Part shown: piece after piece, positions 43,073 through 52,671 of the stretch | Numbering within the stretch: position 1 is the first letter of the stretch | How the letters are laid out: each line of letters opens with the position of its first letter | DNA from: Medakamo hakoo | Taxonomy: Eukaryota > Chlorophyta > Trebouxiophyceae > Coccomyxaceae | Reading direction: 5' to 3' | Assembly: GCA_026636295.1 (NCBI GenBank) | Contig: CP089458.1 | Span: 558,001-622,000 of the forward strand | DNA length: 64,000 nt | Notes under the pieces: generated by a model | Seen by the model: only the letters and a program-made list of their open reading frames with translations | What the model was told of the DNA's origin: nothing | Databases searched by the model: none | Program-made: the position numbers and the translations under genes

Positions 43073-43076
43073 GTGT

Positions 43077-43107
<31 letters not shown>

Positions 43108-43109
43108 GG
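43073..43109. repeat. (GT)9 followed by a G19 run
   Basis: This sits 27 bp past the Sec63 stop, in the 3' region between convergent genes. A run of 19 G can form G-quadruplex structures and is prone to length change. Confidence 0.85.
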
Positions 43110-43315
43110 AGAGCGGGTGGGTGGGGCTCGTTTTTTCCTTTCGAGGGTGTGCGCGGTGGGTGGGTGTGGGACTCTCCCTTTCTTTTCTGGCTGATCACCG
43201 GGGTGTCATTCTGTGTGTGTGCGTGCGCGCGCGCGTGCGTGTGAAAAAAGAGAGATGGAACGCGTGTGCGTTTTTCCTGAGATTTTCTATCGCCTACCAA
43301 AAAAAAAATCACTCT

Positions 43316-45631
43316 TCACTCTTTCCACCACCCGCCCGCCTGGTCGTACGCCGCCCGCCGCCGCGGGTCCCGCAGCGTCTCATACGCGACTCGCACGTCC
43401 GCGAAGCGGCGGGCCGCCCTCCTGCGGGCCGCCGCGTCCCCTGGAGGTTGACGGTCCGGGTGCCAGCGCAAGGCCGCGCGGCGGAATGCCGCACGCACGT
43501 CTTCAGGCGACGGCGGCGGCGGCGGGGAGGGCGAGCCGGGCGGGGGCGGGCCCAGGCCGAGGGCGCGGTAGAGGCCCAGGTGGTCGGCGGGCCTGGAACC
43601 ACCGGCCGCGCCGAGGAAGGGCGGCGACGCCCGGTGGTGGCCGTGGTGGTGGTGCGCCCGCCCGCCGCCATGCTTTTCCGCCCGCCGCTGCTCCGCGTCA
43701 GCGTCGGCCGCCATCCTGGACGCGGCCGCCGCCGCGTCGGCCCGCGCCCGCCGGGCGGCTGCGCGCCTCTTCGACACGTCGGTCGCCAACGCTTCCGCCC
43801 ACTCCCCGCGCCGGGCCGCGTCCCAGCACCACCGGTCCGCCTCCTCCCACCGCCGCCATTCCGCGGCTTCCAGCTCCGCGTCGGCGTCCGGGTCGGCGCC
43901 GAGCGGGCCGAGGCCGGACGCGGCGGAGAAGCGTTCAAACGCGGCTTCTTCGGCGGCCAGGCGGGCGGCTTCATCCGCTTCGCGCAGGACGTGGGTGGAC
44001 GCGCGCGCCGCCGCGCCGGCGCCCGCCCCGCACATGAAGGCCCAGAACGCGACAGGGACGGGGTCGGGCGGCCAGCCGCCGCCGCCGCCCGCCATGGCGG
44101 CCGCGCCGCCCACCAGCGCTGCCGCGGCGGCGGCGACGGCCTGGGCTTTGGCGGGGGAGACGTGGCGTTCGGCGGCGATGGGCGCGCCGTCGTCCAGGCC
44201 GGAGACCAGGGCCTCGAATTCCGCAGGCCGTTTCTCGCCCGTGGGCAGGCGGCGCTCACCGTGCGTGTACGAAATCCGGAAAGCGGGCAAGTACACGACG
44301 CGCGCCCGGCGGCGGGAGGGGCGGATGCGGACGCGGACGTTGCGGACGGACGGCGTGTCCAGGTCGTCCAGCGGCGCGGAGTGCGCGGGCCTGGGTTTGG
44401 TCGCGGTCGTGGCGCCGCCTCCGCCGCCGCTCGCCCACCGCGCCCACGCCCCCACCACCCGCGCCCACAGGCTGGGCGGTTCGGGCGTGCGCGGGCCCAC
44501 GTCCTCAGCTGAGGGACGGGCAGAGTGCGGCGCCGGGCGGGGGCGGCGGTGGGCGTGTGGGCCCGCGCCCTGGCCGTCCCCGTCCCTGGCGCCGCCGCCG
44601 CTGCGCTGCGCGTCTTCGGCTTCCCGCCCGAGCGCGCGCGCCGCGCCCCTCAACTCGCACCGCCGCACGGCTTGCATGGCCAGGGCCCAGGCCACGGCCT
44701 GGCGCATGTCGCGCGGGGCCAGGGCCGCCGCCTCATCCCCCCGCCCCGCCACGTCCGCCCAGCCGACGTCCAGGGCGACGCCGGCCTCGGCTTCCGCGCG
44801 GCGCAGCGGGCGCGACCGGCCGAGGAAGCCGGGCACGGCGGCCGCCGCCGCCAAGTCCCGGCGCACGGCGTACGACCCGCACACCTGCATGGCGCTCAGC
44901 GTCCAGGGGTACTCCCGGTACCCGCGCGACCGCCAGCCCGTGTCGGCCCAGGCCATGCCGTCGGGCGTGGCGGAGGCGGGGGCCGGCGTCGCAGGCGCGC
45001 CGACGGGCGTCCGCCCGCCGGCGCTCGCGGCCTCGGCCGGCACCAAGATCTCGCCACGGTACTCGACGTGCACGCCCGTCTCAAACAGCCAGAAGGGCAG
45101 GAGGGTCGGGCGGATGGTGGGCGTGTCGCTGTAGGGGTGGGAGGGCGCCGCCTCTCCCAACCCGCCGCCCGCCTCCGCCCCTCGCAGCAGGCCGCGGGGC
45201 GCCAGCCACCGGGCCGCGTGCCAGGCCTCGAAGATCTGGCCTGCCTGCGCCGCAGACACCTGAAAGGGGACGATGCGCGGCTGCAGCATGCCCGCCCGGA
45301 AATCGCGGAGCCAGGGTGCGGCGTCGGTGGAGGATGGGGACAGTTCTTCCGGCGCGGCTTCGGCTGGCGGCGGGTCGGCCGGGCCGTCCGGGTCGACGAC
45401 GGCGGCGGTCGGGTCGGCGCCGCTGTTGGCGTAGGCGCGGAAGGAGGCGGCGCTGGCGGGCGCCCGTCCTCGCCTGGCGCTGCTGGTGGAGGCAGGCGGC
45501 GGGTCGGCCGGCCCGGGCGAAGCATCGAGCGCCGCGCGCGTGGCGTCGCCGCCGCCGGCCAGGGAGCGACACGGCAGGCCGCGCTGCCTGTGTCGCCTCA
45601 GCAGGCCGGCCGCGCGCCGGGCCGCCTGCAT
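43316..45631 (-). CDS. mitochondrial-type protein with C-terminal J domain
   Basis: Single exon, 771 aa. The start at 45631 gives MQAARRAAGLLRRHRQRGLP, a good mitochondrial presequence; the frame is open further upstream without an ATG. The middle contains conserved-looking blocks PTLLPFWLFETGVHVEYRGE and RVVYLPAFRISYTHGER. The C-terminus is a J domain: LGLYRALGL, EDVRAAFRRAALRWHPDRQ with HPD intact, and FADVRVAYETLRDP. The protein presumably stimulates an organellar Hsp70. Its specific partner is unknown, and a plastid location cannot be excluded. An HHHHGHH run precedes the J domain. Confidence 0.75.
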   Translation of the reverse strand: MQAARRAAGLLRRHRQRGLPCRSLAGGGDATRAALDASPGPADPPPASTSSARRGRAPASAASFRAYANSGADPTAAVVDPDGPADPPPAEAAPEELSPSSTDAAPWLRDFRAGMLQPRIVPFQVSAAQAGQIFEAWHAARWLAPRGLLRGAEAGGGLGEAAPSHPYSDTPTIRPTLLPFWLFETGVHVEYRGEILVPAEAASAGGRTPVGAPATPAPASATPDGMAWADTGWRSRGYREYPWTLSAMQVCGSYAVRRDLAAAAAVPGFLGRSRPLRRAEAEAGVALDVGWADVAGRGDEAAALAPRDMRQAVAWALAMQAVRRCELRGAARALGREAEDAQRSGGGARDGDGQGAGPHAHRRPRPAPHSARPSAEDVGPRTPEPPSLWARVVGAWARWASGGGGGATTATKPRPAHSAPLDDLDTPSVRNVRVRIRPSRRRARVVYLPAFRISYTHGERRLPTGEKRPAEFEALVSGLDDGAPIAAERHVSPAKAQAVAAAAAALVGGAAAMAGGGGGWPPDPVPVAFWAFMCGAGAGAAARASTHVLREADEAARLAAEEAAFERFSAASGLGPLGADPDADAELEAAEWRRWEEADRWCWDAARRGEWAEALATDVSKRRAAARRARADAAAAASRMAADADAEQRRAEKHGGGRAHHHHGHHRASPPFLGAAGGSRPADHLGLYRALGLGPPPPGSPSPPPPPSPEDVRAAFRRAALRWHPDRQPPGDAAARRRAARRFADVRVAYETLRDPRRRAAYDQAGGWWKE

Positions 45632-45743
45632 GCCGACGCGTGGTGCGGCGCACAGGCGCGAGGGCGCGGCTTCTTTTGGGCGACGAGCGCGCGCGCGGGC
45701 GTGCAACGCTGTTGTGACGGGCGGGCATGGCCCCCTTTTTTCG

Positions 45744-47249
45744 CTAACACTCTATCGCCCGCCCCACCCACCCCGCCTGCTCCTCCAGTCCGGTCGCCGC
45801 CCACTTCAACAGAGCGCACCGCGCCGCCACGTACTCACGGGCTAGCCGGGCGTGTTCCGCCGCCAACCAGGCTGCCGCTGGCGGGGCTGGCGGCGGCGGC
45901 GGGTGCCCGCCCGCCTCGGCCTCCAGGCGCGCCGCCAGGGCGCGGCACATGCCGGCCAACCTGGCCGCCGCCGCCGCTTCGGCCGCCGGGTCCATGAGCC
46001 GGCTCGCGTCCTCCTCGCCGGGCGCCATCACAACCACGGGCGGCGCGGCGGCCGCGCCGCCACGCACCACCCACACGACGCGCGCCGTGCGCGCCAGCAG
46101 CGCTGGGTCGCCCGCGCCCGGCGCCGGGCCGCCCAACACCCGGACTTCGGCCAGCGCGGCCGGGCCGGGCGCGCCCGGCGGCGCGTCGACCACCAGGGCT
46201 TCCAGGCCGGATGGGGGAGGGCCGCCGTCGTCGTCGTCGGACGCTTCGCCCACCCAGTCCTCAAACACGTCCGCCTCCGCAAACGGGGCGGCGGCGGCGG
46301 CGGCGTCGCCCCCTCCACAGGGACTCGGCACGAACGCGTAAGTCCGCAGCAAATCCCGCATGGCCCGCCGCCCGTAATCCAGGCAGACGGGCGTGCCGGG
46401 GGCGGGGGCGCCGGCGCGGGCCACCAGGTCGACGGCCAGCGGCTTTGTGTCGCCTCCACCCTCGCCCGTGGACGCAGGGTACCGCACGAACAGTGCGGCG
46501 GACGTGCTGCGGTCGCCATCGTGTTGGGCCAGGTCGATGAGCGGGAGGAGGACGAGGGCCGAGGACGTGGGCGGCTGCCCAGCGAGCGCTTCCGCGGCGG
46601 CCGCGGGCCCGCCCAGGTCCAGCGCGCGCGAGCGCACGAGCGCGTGCGCCCAGGTAAAAGAATCCAGGCCGACGGGTGGGGAGCCGCCTTCCGTGCCGAA
46701 CAGGGCGGCGTGCAAGGCTGCCAGGCGGGCCGCTTCAGCCCGCACGGCCGCGGCGAGCGTCGGCGCGGCCAGCGCGCGCAACTCCCCCTCTGAAAACAGC
46801 AGCAAGTCGGTCGCGGCCGGTCCCGCTGGCGCGGCCGCCTTCACGCGCGAGCCCGGCGGAGCTGGCAAGAGGCGCGCATACGGCCCGCGCGGGCCCCGGT
46901 TCGTCGGGTCGCGCAAGTCGGCCAACAGGCCCAGGGCCAACAGCAGGATGGACGCCGCCCCGGGCGGGAGGAGGGCGGCCGCGTCGGCGCCCTGCCCCCT
47001 GATCAGGCGGGCGAGGGCGGCGCGGCCCGCCCGGGGCAGCAAGGACTCGGACGACAGCACGCCCTCTGGCGTGAGCGCCATGGACCAGGGCAGGCGAACC
47101 AGGACGGAGCCGGCGGGTGCAGCGGCCGTGGTCGCGAGCCCGCGGCTGGACGCGTCGGCTGGGTCGCCGGCCAAAGCGACGGCCGATGCGTCGCCGCCCC
47201 GCGCCGCGACGTGGCCTGCCAGCGCCCTGAATGCGGTACCGGCATCCAT
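45744..47249 (-). CDS. SET-domain protein methyltransferase, RuBisCO LSMT/SETD3 class
   Basis: Single exon, 501 aa. The split SET domain shows GLATTAAAPAGSVLVRLPWS, FTWAHALVRSRALDL, LLPLIDLAQHDGDRS and CLDYGRRAMRDLLRTYAFVP. The class methylates Lys or His of non-histone proteins, including RuBisCO large subunit, aldolase and actin. In the usual N-H-S/N motif that contacts AdoMet, this protein has Q-H (DLAQHDG). The C-terminal substrate-binding region is Ala-rich with a helical end (AEHARLAREYVAARCALLKW). No clear transit peptide is present, so the substrate and compartment are open. Confidence 0.85.
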   Translation of the reverse strand: MDAGTAFRALAGHVAARGGDASAVALAGDPADASSRGLATTAAAPAGSVLVRLPWSMALTPEGVLSSESLLPRAGRAALARLIRGQGADAAALLPPGAASILLLALGLLADLRDPTNRGPRGPYARLLPAPPGSRVKAAAPAGPAATDLLLFSEGELRALAAPTLAAAVRAEAARLAALHAALFGTEGGSPPVGLDSFTWAHALVRSRALDLGGPAAAAEALAGQPPTSSALVLLPLIDLAQHDGDRSTSAALFVRYPASTGEGGGDTKPLAVDLVARAGAPAPGTPVCLDYGRRAMRDLLRTYAFVPSPCGGGDAAAAAAPFAEADVFEDWVGEASDDDDGGPPPSGLEALVVDAPPGAPGPAALAEVRVLGGPAPGAGDPALLARTARVVWVVRGGAAAAPPVVVMAPGEEDASRLMDPAAEAAAAARLAGMCRALAARLEAEAGGHPPPPPAPPAAAWLAAEHARLAREYVAARCALLKWAATGLEEQAGWVGRAIEC

Positions 47250-47405
47250 GGTATTGACGACTTTCTTCAGGCAAGGGCCTGGCGGGCGTGGGAGAGGGCG
47301 GCGTGGCCGGCGCGCCTCTCACATGTCTTTGGGCACCAGCAAACGCGCGTGTGCCCCCTGTGCAACCTTACGAGCGTGTTCGTGTCGAGGACACCAACCA
47401 CGGGC

Positions 47406-47425
47406 ACTCTCTCTCTCTCTCTCTT
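47406..47425. repeat. (CT)n microsatellite
   Basis: About ten CT units just past the HOP2 stop and about 160 bp upstream of the SET-gene start, both on the minus strand, so it reads as GA in sense. Confidence 0.75.
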
Positions 47426-47431
47426 TCGTTT

Positions 47432-48432
47432 TCACGCCCGCCCACGCTTGCCCACACTCCCGCCACCAGCCCCACCAACCCCAGCCAACAGGGCCCGCAC
47501 CGCCCCCAAATCCACGCCAGCCTCCTTGTCCGTCACCACGCCCATCTCCTCAAACATGGATTTGGGGTTGCAATCCATGTTTTCAGACACGGCGTCCCAG
47601 GCGGCGTTGAAGATGCGCCTGTTGCGCGTCCAGGCGGCGACGGCTTTGGACAGGTCGGCCTGGATGGTCGCCCGGTCCAGGCGTGGGGCGGCGCCGCCGC
47701 CCCCACCGCCTCCTTTCGCAGCGTCGACGTCCGCCAGGCGCGCCCGCAGGCCAGGCAGCGCCTCCTCCGCGGCTTTCGTCCGGGCCGCGACGGTGGCGGC
47801 CGACGGCGCGGCCTGGGCGGCGGCTAGGTCGCGGGACAGCTTGGCGTTGGTCGCGTTGACGGCGGCCAGCTCCTCGTTCAAAGCGGCGAGGCGGGCCGTG
47901 GCGGCCGCGACGTCCGAGGCAGCGGCGCCGCCCGCACCCGCTTCGGGTTGAGGCCGCCAATACAAGGTAGCCTTGCCGAACGATTTCGCCGTCAGCCGGC
48001 CCGCGGCCGCGTGCGCTTCCAAAGCCTTCTGGGCGGCGGGCTTGCGGACGCCCTGGGTGGCCAGCATGTCGGCGACGCCCTGAGGAGAGGTTGCAGGTTG
48101 GAGGAGGAGGATGGAGTGGGAGGGAGGGAGAGAGAGGGGGGGGGGGGGCAAGTTTTTTTTCGTCTCCAATCGGCCACGCCGCACCGCCCCCTCCCACGCC
48201 CGCCTCACCTGGACCGCGTACGGTCGGTTGGCGTCCAGCATGAACTGGAGGACCTTGTCGTCGGCCTGTGTGGGAGCGTGCTTTTTGCGTGTGAGTGTGT
48301 GTTTCCGTCTGAATTCGAGCTCAGCGTGCGCGCCGTTTCTGAAGTGTGCACGGGCGCCGGAGCCACAGGGCCGCCTCGGCTCGCTCCATTTGTTGCCGGG
48401 CGGCAAGAATGGCCAATCAGGCAACCCACCAT
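47432..48432 (-). CDS. HOP2: HOP2 meiotic pairing protein (PSMC3IP/TBPIP family)
   Basis: Proposed exons are 48432-48430 (the ATG alone), 48265-48209 and 48079-47432, giving 235 aa. The winged helix reads ADDKVLQFMLDANRPYAVQ, joined to GVADMLATQGVRKPAAQKAL, then AKSFGKATLYWRPQ. This matches the HOP2 wHTH (NRPYxxQ, AVQKALxxL, GKxxIY). A coiled coil follows (residues about 85-155), then a helical end containing WTRNRRIFNAAWDAVSENMD. HOP2 works with MND1 to promote DMC1/RAD51 strand invasion in meiosis. There is no in-frame ATG before ADDKV. The nearest one with a proper donor is at 48432, where ATG is followed at once by GTGGGT; this start is an inference. Confidence 0.85.
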
Positions 48433-48547
48433 GGTCGCGGCCTGGTGAGGAACGGGGCGCGTGGAGGGGGGCGGCGGGCTGTTTGGCGAACGCTGGCTGT
48501 CGCGCGCTGTGCCTGTATTGCGCCTCTGTCTGTCGTCTGTCTTGTTG

Positions 48548-48879
48548 CTACCCCCTCCCGCCGCCGCCCGCGCCCCCACTCGGACCCCCGCCGCCACAGC
48601 ACCCTCCCTCGCCCTCGCCCTCCCCACCGCCCCGCACCGCCCCCGGCTCCGTCAGGTTCGTCCGCCCCGTCGCGTCCGCGTGTTGTGGGCCCAGCTCCAC
48701 CCGGTAATTGCCGCGCTCGTTCAGGACGCCCTGGACGACGTGCGAGCCCAGGAAGGTGGCGGCCTCATCCGAGTCGGCGAGGCGGGACCGCAGGTCGGCG
48801 GGCGAAGCCAGCGGGACGGCGTAGTGGGACCGAATTTCAGCGCGGGCGGCGGCCAGGGCGGGGGCGTCGCCGCGGAAGG

Positions 48880-48919
<40 letters not shown>

Positions 48920-49088
48920 AGCATCGAGTGGGGGTGGAGTGGGGTGGGTGGAGGGAGAGCCCGGCGCGGCGAGTGCGGCACGCCGGCTAATGTCCCACTC
49001 CCCCTCTCACCCCCTCCACTCCCTCACCTGCGCTGCACGCTCGCAGCAGGCGCCTGTACGCCGCGAGCACGGCCGGCTCGGGCGGCAT
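48548..49088 (-). CDS. LYR-motif protein, LYRM7/MZM1-like complex III assembly factor
   Basis: Exons 49088-49028 and 48879-48548 give 130 aa. The LYR-type motif is AYRRLLRAC, followed by [20 protein letters not shown] and then [20 protein letters not shown]. This layout fits the LYRM7/MZM1 group, matrix chaperones for the Rieske iron-sulfur protein of complex III. The Gly/Glu-rich tail is a local addition. The intron acceptor is formed by the end of a (CA)19 repeat. Another LYRM subgroup cannot be excluded. The start codon is 164 bp from the PEAMT start on the other strand. Confidence 0.8.
48881..48918. repeat. (TG)19 microsatellite abutting a splice acceptor
   Basis: 38 bp of pure TG on plus. 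It reads (CA)n on the minus strand, directly before the G that completes the CAG acceptor of the LYRM7-like gene. Confidence 0.9.
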
Positions 49089-49252
49089 GGCTGGAGGAGC
49101 GGGCTTTGTGTGACAGCGCCTCGGGCGCGCGCGTGTCCGCGTGCGTTCGCGACTGTGGAAGAGGGCTGCGCCTCGTCTGGCCATCCTTGCCTCCCCCACT
49201 CCATCTTTTCCCCCCTCGACTCTCCCCCCCTAAAAACACGCCCACCCATCCC
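49089..49252. promoter_or_regulatory. candidate bidirectional promoter, LYRM7-like / PEAMT
   Basis: 164 bp lie between divergent start codons. The PEAMT side has a long pyrimidine-rich leader (TTTTCCCCCCTCGACTCTCC). No box is identified. Confidence 0.4.
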
Positions 49253-51474
49253 ATGACCGCCACCACAGCCGACGCGCCCGTGGTGTCGGCTGCGCCGTCC
49301 AAGGCCAAGGCGGCGCCGGCGGCGCAGGCGGCGACTGAGCCGCCGGCCAACGGCAGCGCGGCCGCGACCGAGCGCGACGCCATGCGTGCGTTCTGGGCCG
49401 AGCACTCGTCCAAGCCCACGGTGGAAGCCATGATGCTGGACTCGCAGGCCGCCCAGATTGACTGCGAGGAACGGCCAGAGGTGCGGGTGTGGGTGGTGTC
49501 TGGGCCCGCATGGGAACGCGCGGCCGTCCAAGGCTGGGGCCTTGTTTTTTTTTTCTTGCCGCCCCGCCAAAGCGATCTGGCGCTGCGGGGCGCGGGGACG
49601 ACGGGCGTCACTCGACGCGGCCATCCGTCCGCGCATGCCGAGGCACTGCTCCCAAAGCCACGCCTCTGGGCCTGTGCCTGGGCTGTGAGCGGGCGGTCCA
49701 AGGGCCGCGCTTCCCGGCCCCGCCCGGGAGCCCTCACCGGCGCGCGAGGGCTCGTTCAATGGCCTCGGTCATTGTTGTGACGCCCAACGCCGACGCGCGC
49801 CTCCATCCGCCCGCCCACACCGCCCACCGATGGCGCGACTGAGTGGCACATCCAACGCGCTGGAGGGGGGACGGAGGCACGGCCGGCCGTGAGGGCGGTG
49901 CACACGCGGCCTGGCCCAGGCGCGCCCACACCCACGAGGCGCCCTCCTCCCTCACCCATCCCCCGTCCGGCCACGCCCGCTCCCACGCCCCACCACCTGC
50001 TGTTCGCGCCCTCTCTCCCCCTTTTCCGTTGCGCGCGCAACGCACGGCGGCACACGCACACCCTCACCCCGCCCCCGTCCCCCCCCTCATCACCCCCCAC
50101 CCCCAGGTCCTGTCCATGCTCGGCTCCGTCGCCGGCAAGTCCGTCCTGGAGCTGGGCGCCGGCATCGGCCGCTTCACCGGCCCCCTGGCCGCGGGCGGCG
50201 CGGCGCACGTCACGGCCGTCGACTTCATGGCCAACCTCATCGCCGAGAACGAGGCGGCCCACGCGTCCCGCTTCCCGGGCCGCATCGACTTCCGGGTCGG
50301 CGACGCGACGGAGCTGGACTGCGCCCCCGCCTCCTTCGACGTCGTCTTCTCCAACTGGCTGCTCATGTACTTGGGGGACGCCGAGTGCGCCAAGCTCGCG
50401 GCCGACGCGCTGGCCTGGGTCAAGCCCGGCGGCACCGTCTTCTTCCGCGAGTCCTGCTTCCGCCAGTCCGGCGACCGGGCGCGGGCGACCAACCCGACGC
50501 ACTACCGGGACCCGCGCGCGTACTTTGCCCTGTTCGACGGCGTGGAGGTGGCCGAACCCGGCGGCGGCGGGTACGCGCACTACGAGCTCGTCTCCTGCCG
50601 GTGCGTGGACACGTACGTCCGCCTGAAGAACAACCAGAACCAGCTGTGCTGGAAGTGGAGGAAGGTGGTGACGGCGGAGCCGCGCCCTGCCGAATTCCGC
50701 CACTTCCTGGACGGCCAACAGTATTCGACGGCCGGCATCCTGAAGTACGAGCGCATCTTTGGCGACGGCTTTGTGTCCACGGGCGGCCTGGACACGACCC
50801 GGTCCCTGTGCCTGTCCCGCCTCAACCTGAAGCCGGGCGAGGCCGTGCTGGACGTCGGGTGCGGCATCGGCGGCGGCGACTTCTTGATGGCGGCCGACGC
50901 GGGCGTGCACGTCCGCGGGCTGGACCTGTCGGTGAACATGGTGTTGCTGGCCATGCAGCGCGCGGCCGCGCGCGGCGACGCCCGCGTCCGCTTTGAGGTG
51001 GCCGACGTGATGACGGCCGACCTGGACGACGGGTCCTTCGACGTCGTCTACTCGCGGGACACGATCCTGCACATCCACGACAAGGCGGCGCTCTTTGCCC
51101 GCCTGTTCCGGGCGCTGAAGCCGGGCGGGCGCCTGCTCATCACCGACTACTGCCGGGCGGAGGGGCAGCCGTCCCCCGGCTTTGCGTCCTACATCGCCCA
51201 GCGCGGGTACGACCTGCGGCCGGTCGCCGAGTACGGCGCGCTGTTGGCCGAGGCCGGCTTCGCCGGCGTGTGCGCCGAGGACGTGACGGCCGTGTTTGAG
51301 GCGTCCCTGCGCACCGAGCTCGGCCGCGCCGAGGAAGGCAAGGCCGCCTTCGTGTCCGAGTTTTCCGAGGCCGACTTTGAAGAAGTCACGGGCGGGTGGC
51401 GGGCCAAGCTGGACCGGGTGGCGGCGGGCGAGCAAAAGTGGGGGTTGTTTTTCGCGACCAAGCCGGCCGCGTGA
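49253..51474 (+). CDS. bifunctional phosphoethanolamine N-methyltransferase
   Basis: Exons 49253-49480 and 50107-51474 (phase 0) give 531 aa. Two SAM-dependent methyltransferase domains lie in tandem. The first has motif [12 protein letters not shown] (about residue 90). The second has [15 protein letters not shown] (about residue 324), with [12 protein letters not shown] and [15 protein letters not shown]. The linker [18 protein letters not shown] and [16 protein letters not shown] are characteristic of plant PEAMT. The enzyme converts phosphoethanolamine to phosphocholine in three steps, feeding phosphatidylcholine synthesis in the cytosol. The 626-bp intron is the longest in the window and shows no ORF of note. 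Confidence 0.96.
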
Positions 51475-51849
51475 TGTGATGTGGAGGGATGTGGAGGGTG
51501 GGTGGGTGGGCGGGTGGGGGCGTGTTCCCTTCTGCGTGTGTGTGTGTGATTCGGAGTTGCTGCAGTTTTTTTTTCCGTTTTCATCACTCGCTCACTCTCT
51601 CACTCGAGGGGGGGGGTCTCTCCGGCAAATGGCAAGGGCGGCAGGCGGCGGCGGCGGCGCGCAACACTCACGATGGGTGGGGGGGTGGCACATGATGGAC
51701 GAGCCGTCCCCAGGCTCTCTCTCTCCCCCCCTTTTTTTGTGTCTCTCACTCCAAGGAAAAGGCAGGGGGGTCGTTGGGACGGGAACAAACACAGGCAAAA
51801 AGACGGAACAGACAAGAAAAAAAACAGTGCGGGCCCAGTGGTCGCCTCT
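51475..51849. other. convergent 3' region, PEAMT / secreted Ala-rich protein
   Basis: 375 bp between two convergent stops. Right after the PEAMT stop is a GGGTGGGTGGGTGGG-like tract. The middle has T-runs and the far side a C-rich and A-rich mix. No gene is seen. Confidence 0.5.
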
Positions 51850-52671
51850 CTACGTGACCAGGCGGCCGTTGGACGCAGGCGCGACAGACGCTTTGACGGT
51901 CGGCGCGACCGCGCCAGCAGCCGGCCCGGCGGCCTCCCCTTCCACCACCTCAAAGCGCGGCGCGGCGCCGCCGTGCGAGGGCTTGGCCGACACCGCCGCC
52001 GCGAAGCCCGCCGCCGCCGCCACGTTGGCGGGCTGGCTGTCGTTGTCGCCCTGCGTCCGCGTCTCAGCCGACGACGCGACGTCGCCGCCGCCGTGGCGGG
52101 CGTCTTCCTCCGCCTCGGCTTCGTCCGCGGTCTGCTCCTGCGCCTGCTGCGCCTGCTGCGTGGCGCGCTCGGACGTCTCGTGGACGGGCGGGCGCACTTT
52201 TAAAGGCGAGATGGGCAGAGGCGCCGCGGCTTCCGCGGCCGTGGGCGGCAGCGGGACGAGGAGCGGGCGCGAGGTCGCCGCGGCCGCGCCCGCCGTCATC
52301 GTCGCCGCCGTCGAAGCAGCGGCCGCCTCGGCTTTGGACAGGGACAGCGGCAGCGCCGCCGCGCTCACCGCGTCGGGCGCGGCGTGGACGTGGCGCGCCG
52401 CCAGCTCTGCCTGGCGCACGTGCTCCTCGTACTCGGGCGAGGGCGCGGCGGCGGCGGCGGGGTTGACGGCGAACAGGCCCGCCGCGTGCGCGGGCGCGGG
52501 CGGCGCCGCGAGCGGCTGCAGCAGGTTGGGCAAGTCCTCCGCCGAGGCGAGGCGGGAGGTGTCGCGCAGGGCGCGGCGGGGGGGCAGGGAGGAGGAGGGC
52601 GTGGGAGACGGGCCGGCCGAGACGCCGCCGAGGAGGGCGGCCAGGGCCAAGGCGGACGCGGTCTTGCGCAT
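51850..52671 (-). CDS. unknown secreted Ala-rich protein
   Basis: Single exon, 273 aa. A signal peptide (MRKTASALALAALLGGVSAG) is clear. The mature chain is Ala/Pro-rich with an acidic Gln/Glu helix (QQAQQAQEQTADEAEAEEDA) and no cysteine. No transmembrane helix follows the signal. There is no recognisable domain; a cell-wall, periplasmic or lumenal role is possible. The start is 642 bp from the divergent GGCT-like gene. Confidence 0.6.
   Translation of the reverse strand: MRKTASALALAALLGGVSAGPSPTPSSSLPPRRALRDTSRLASAEDLPNLLQPLAAPPAPAHAAGLFAVNPAAAAAPSPEYEEHVRQAELAARHVHAAPDAVSAAALPLSLSKAEAAAASTAATMTAGAAAATSRPLLVPLPPTAAEAAAPLPISPLKVRPPVHETSERATQQAQQAQEQTADEAEAEEDARHGGGDVASSAETRTQGDNDSQPANVAAAAGFAAAVSAKPSHGGAAPRFEVVEGEAAGPAAGAVAPTVKASVAPASNGRLVT

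Noticed and set aside
49481-50106. Nested gene in the long PEAMT intron
   Set aside because: No frame in the 626 bp shows good codon bias or a domain; it ends in the usual C-rich acceptor tract.
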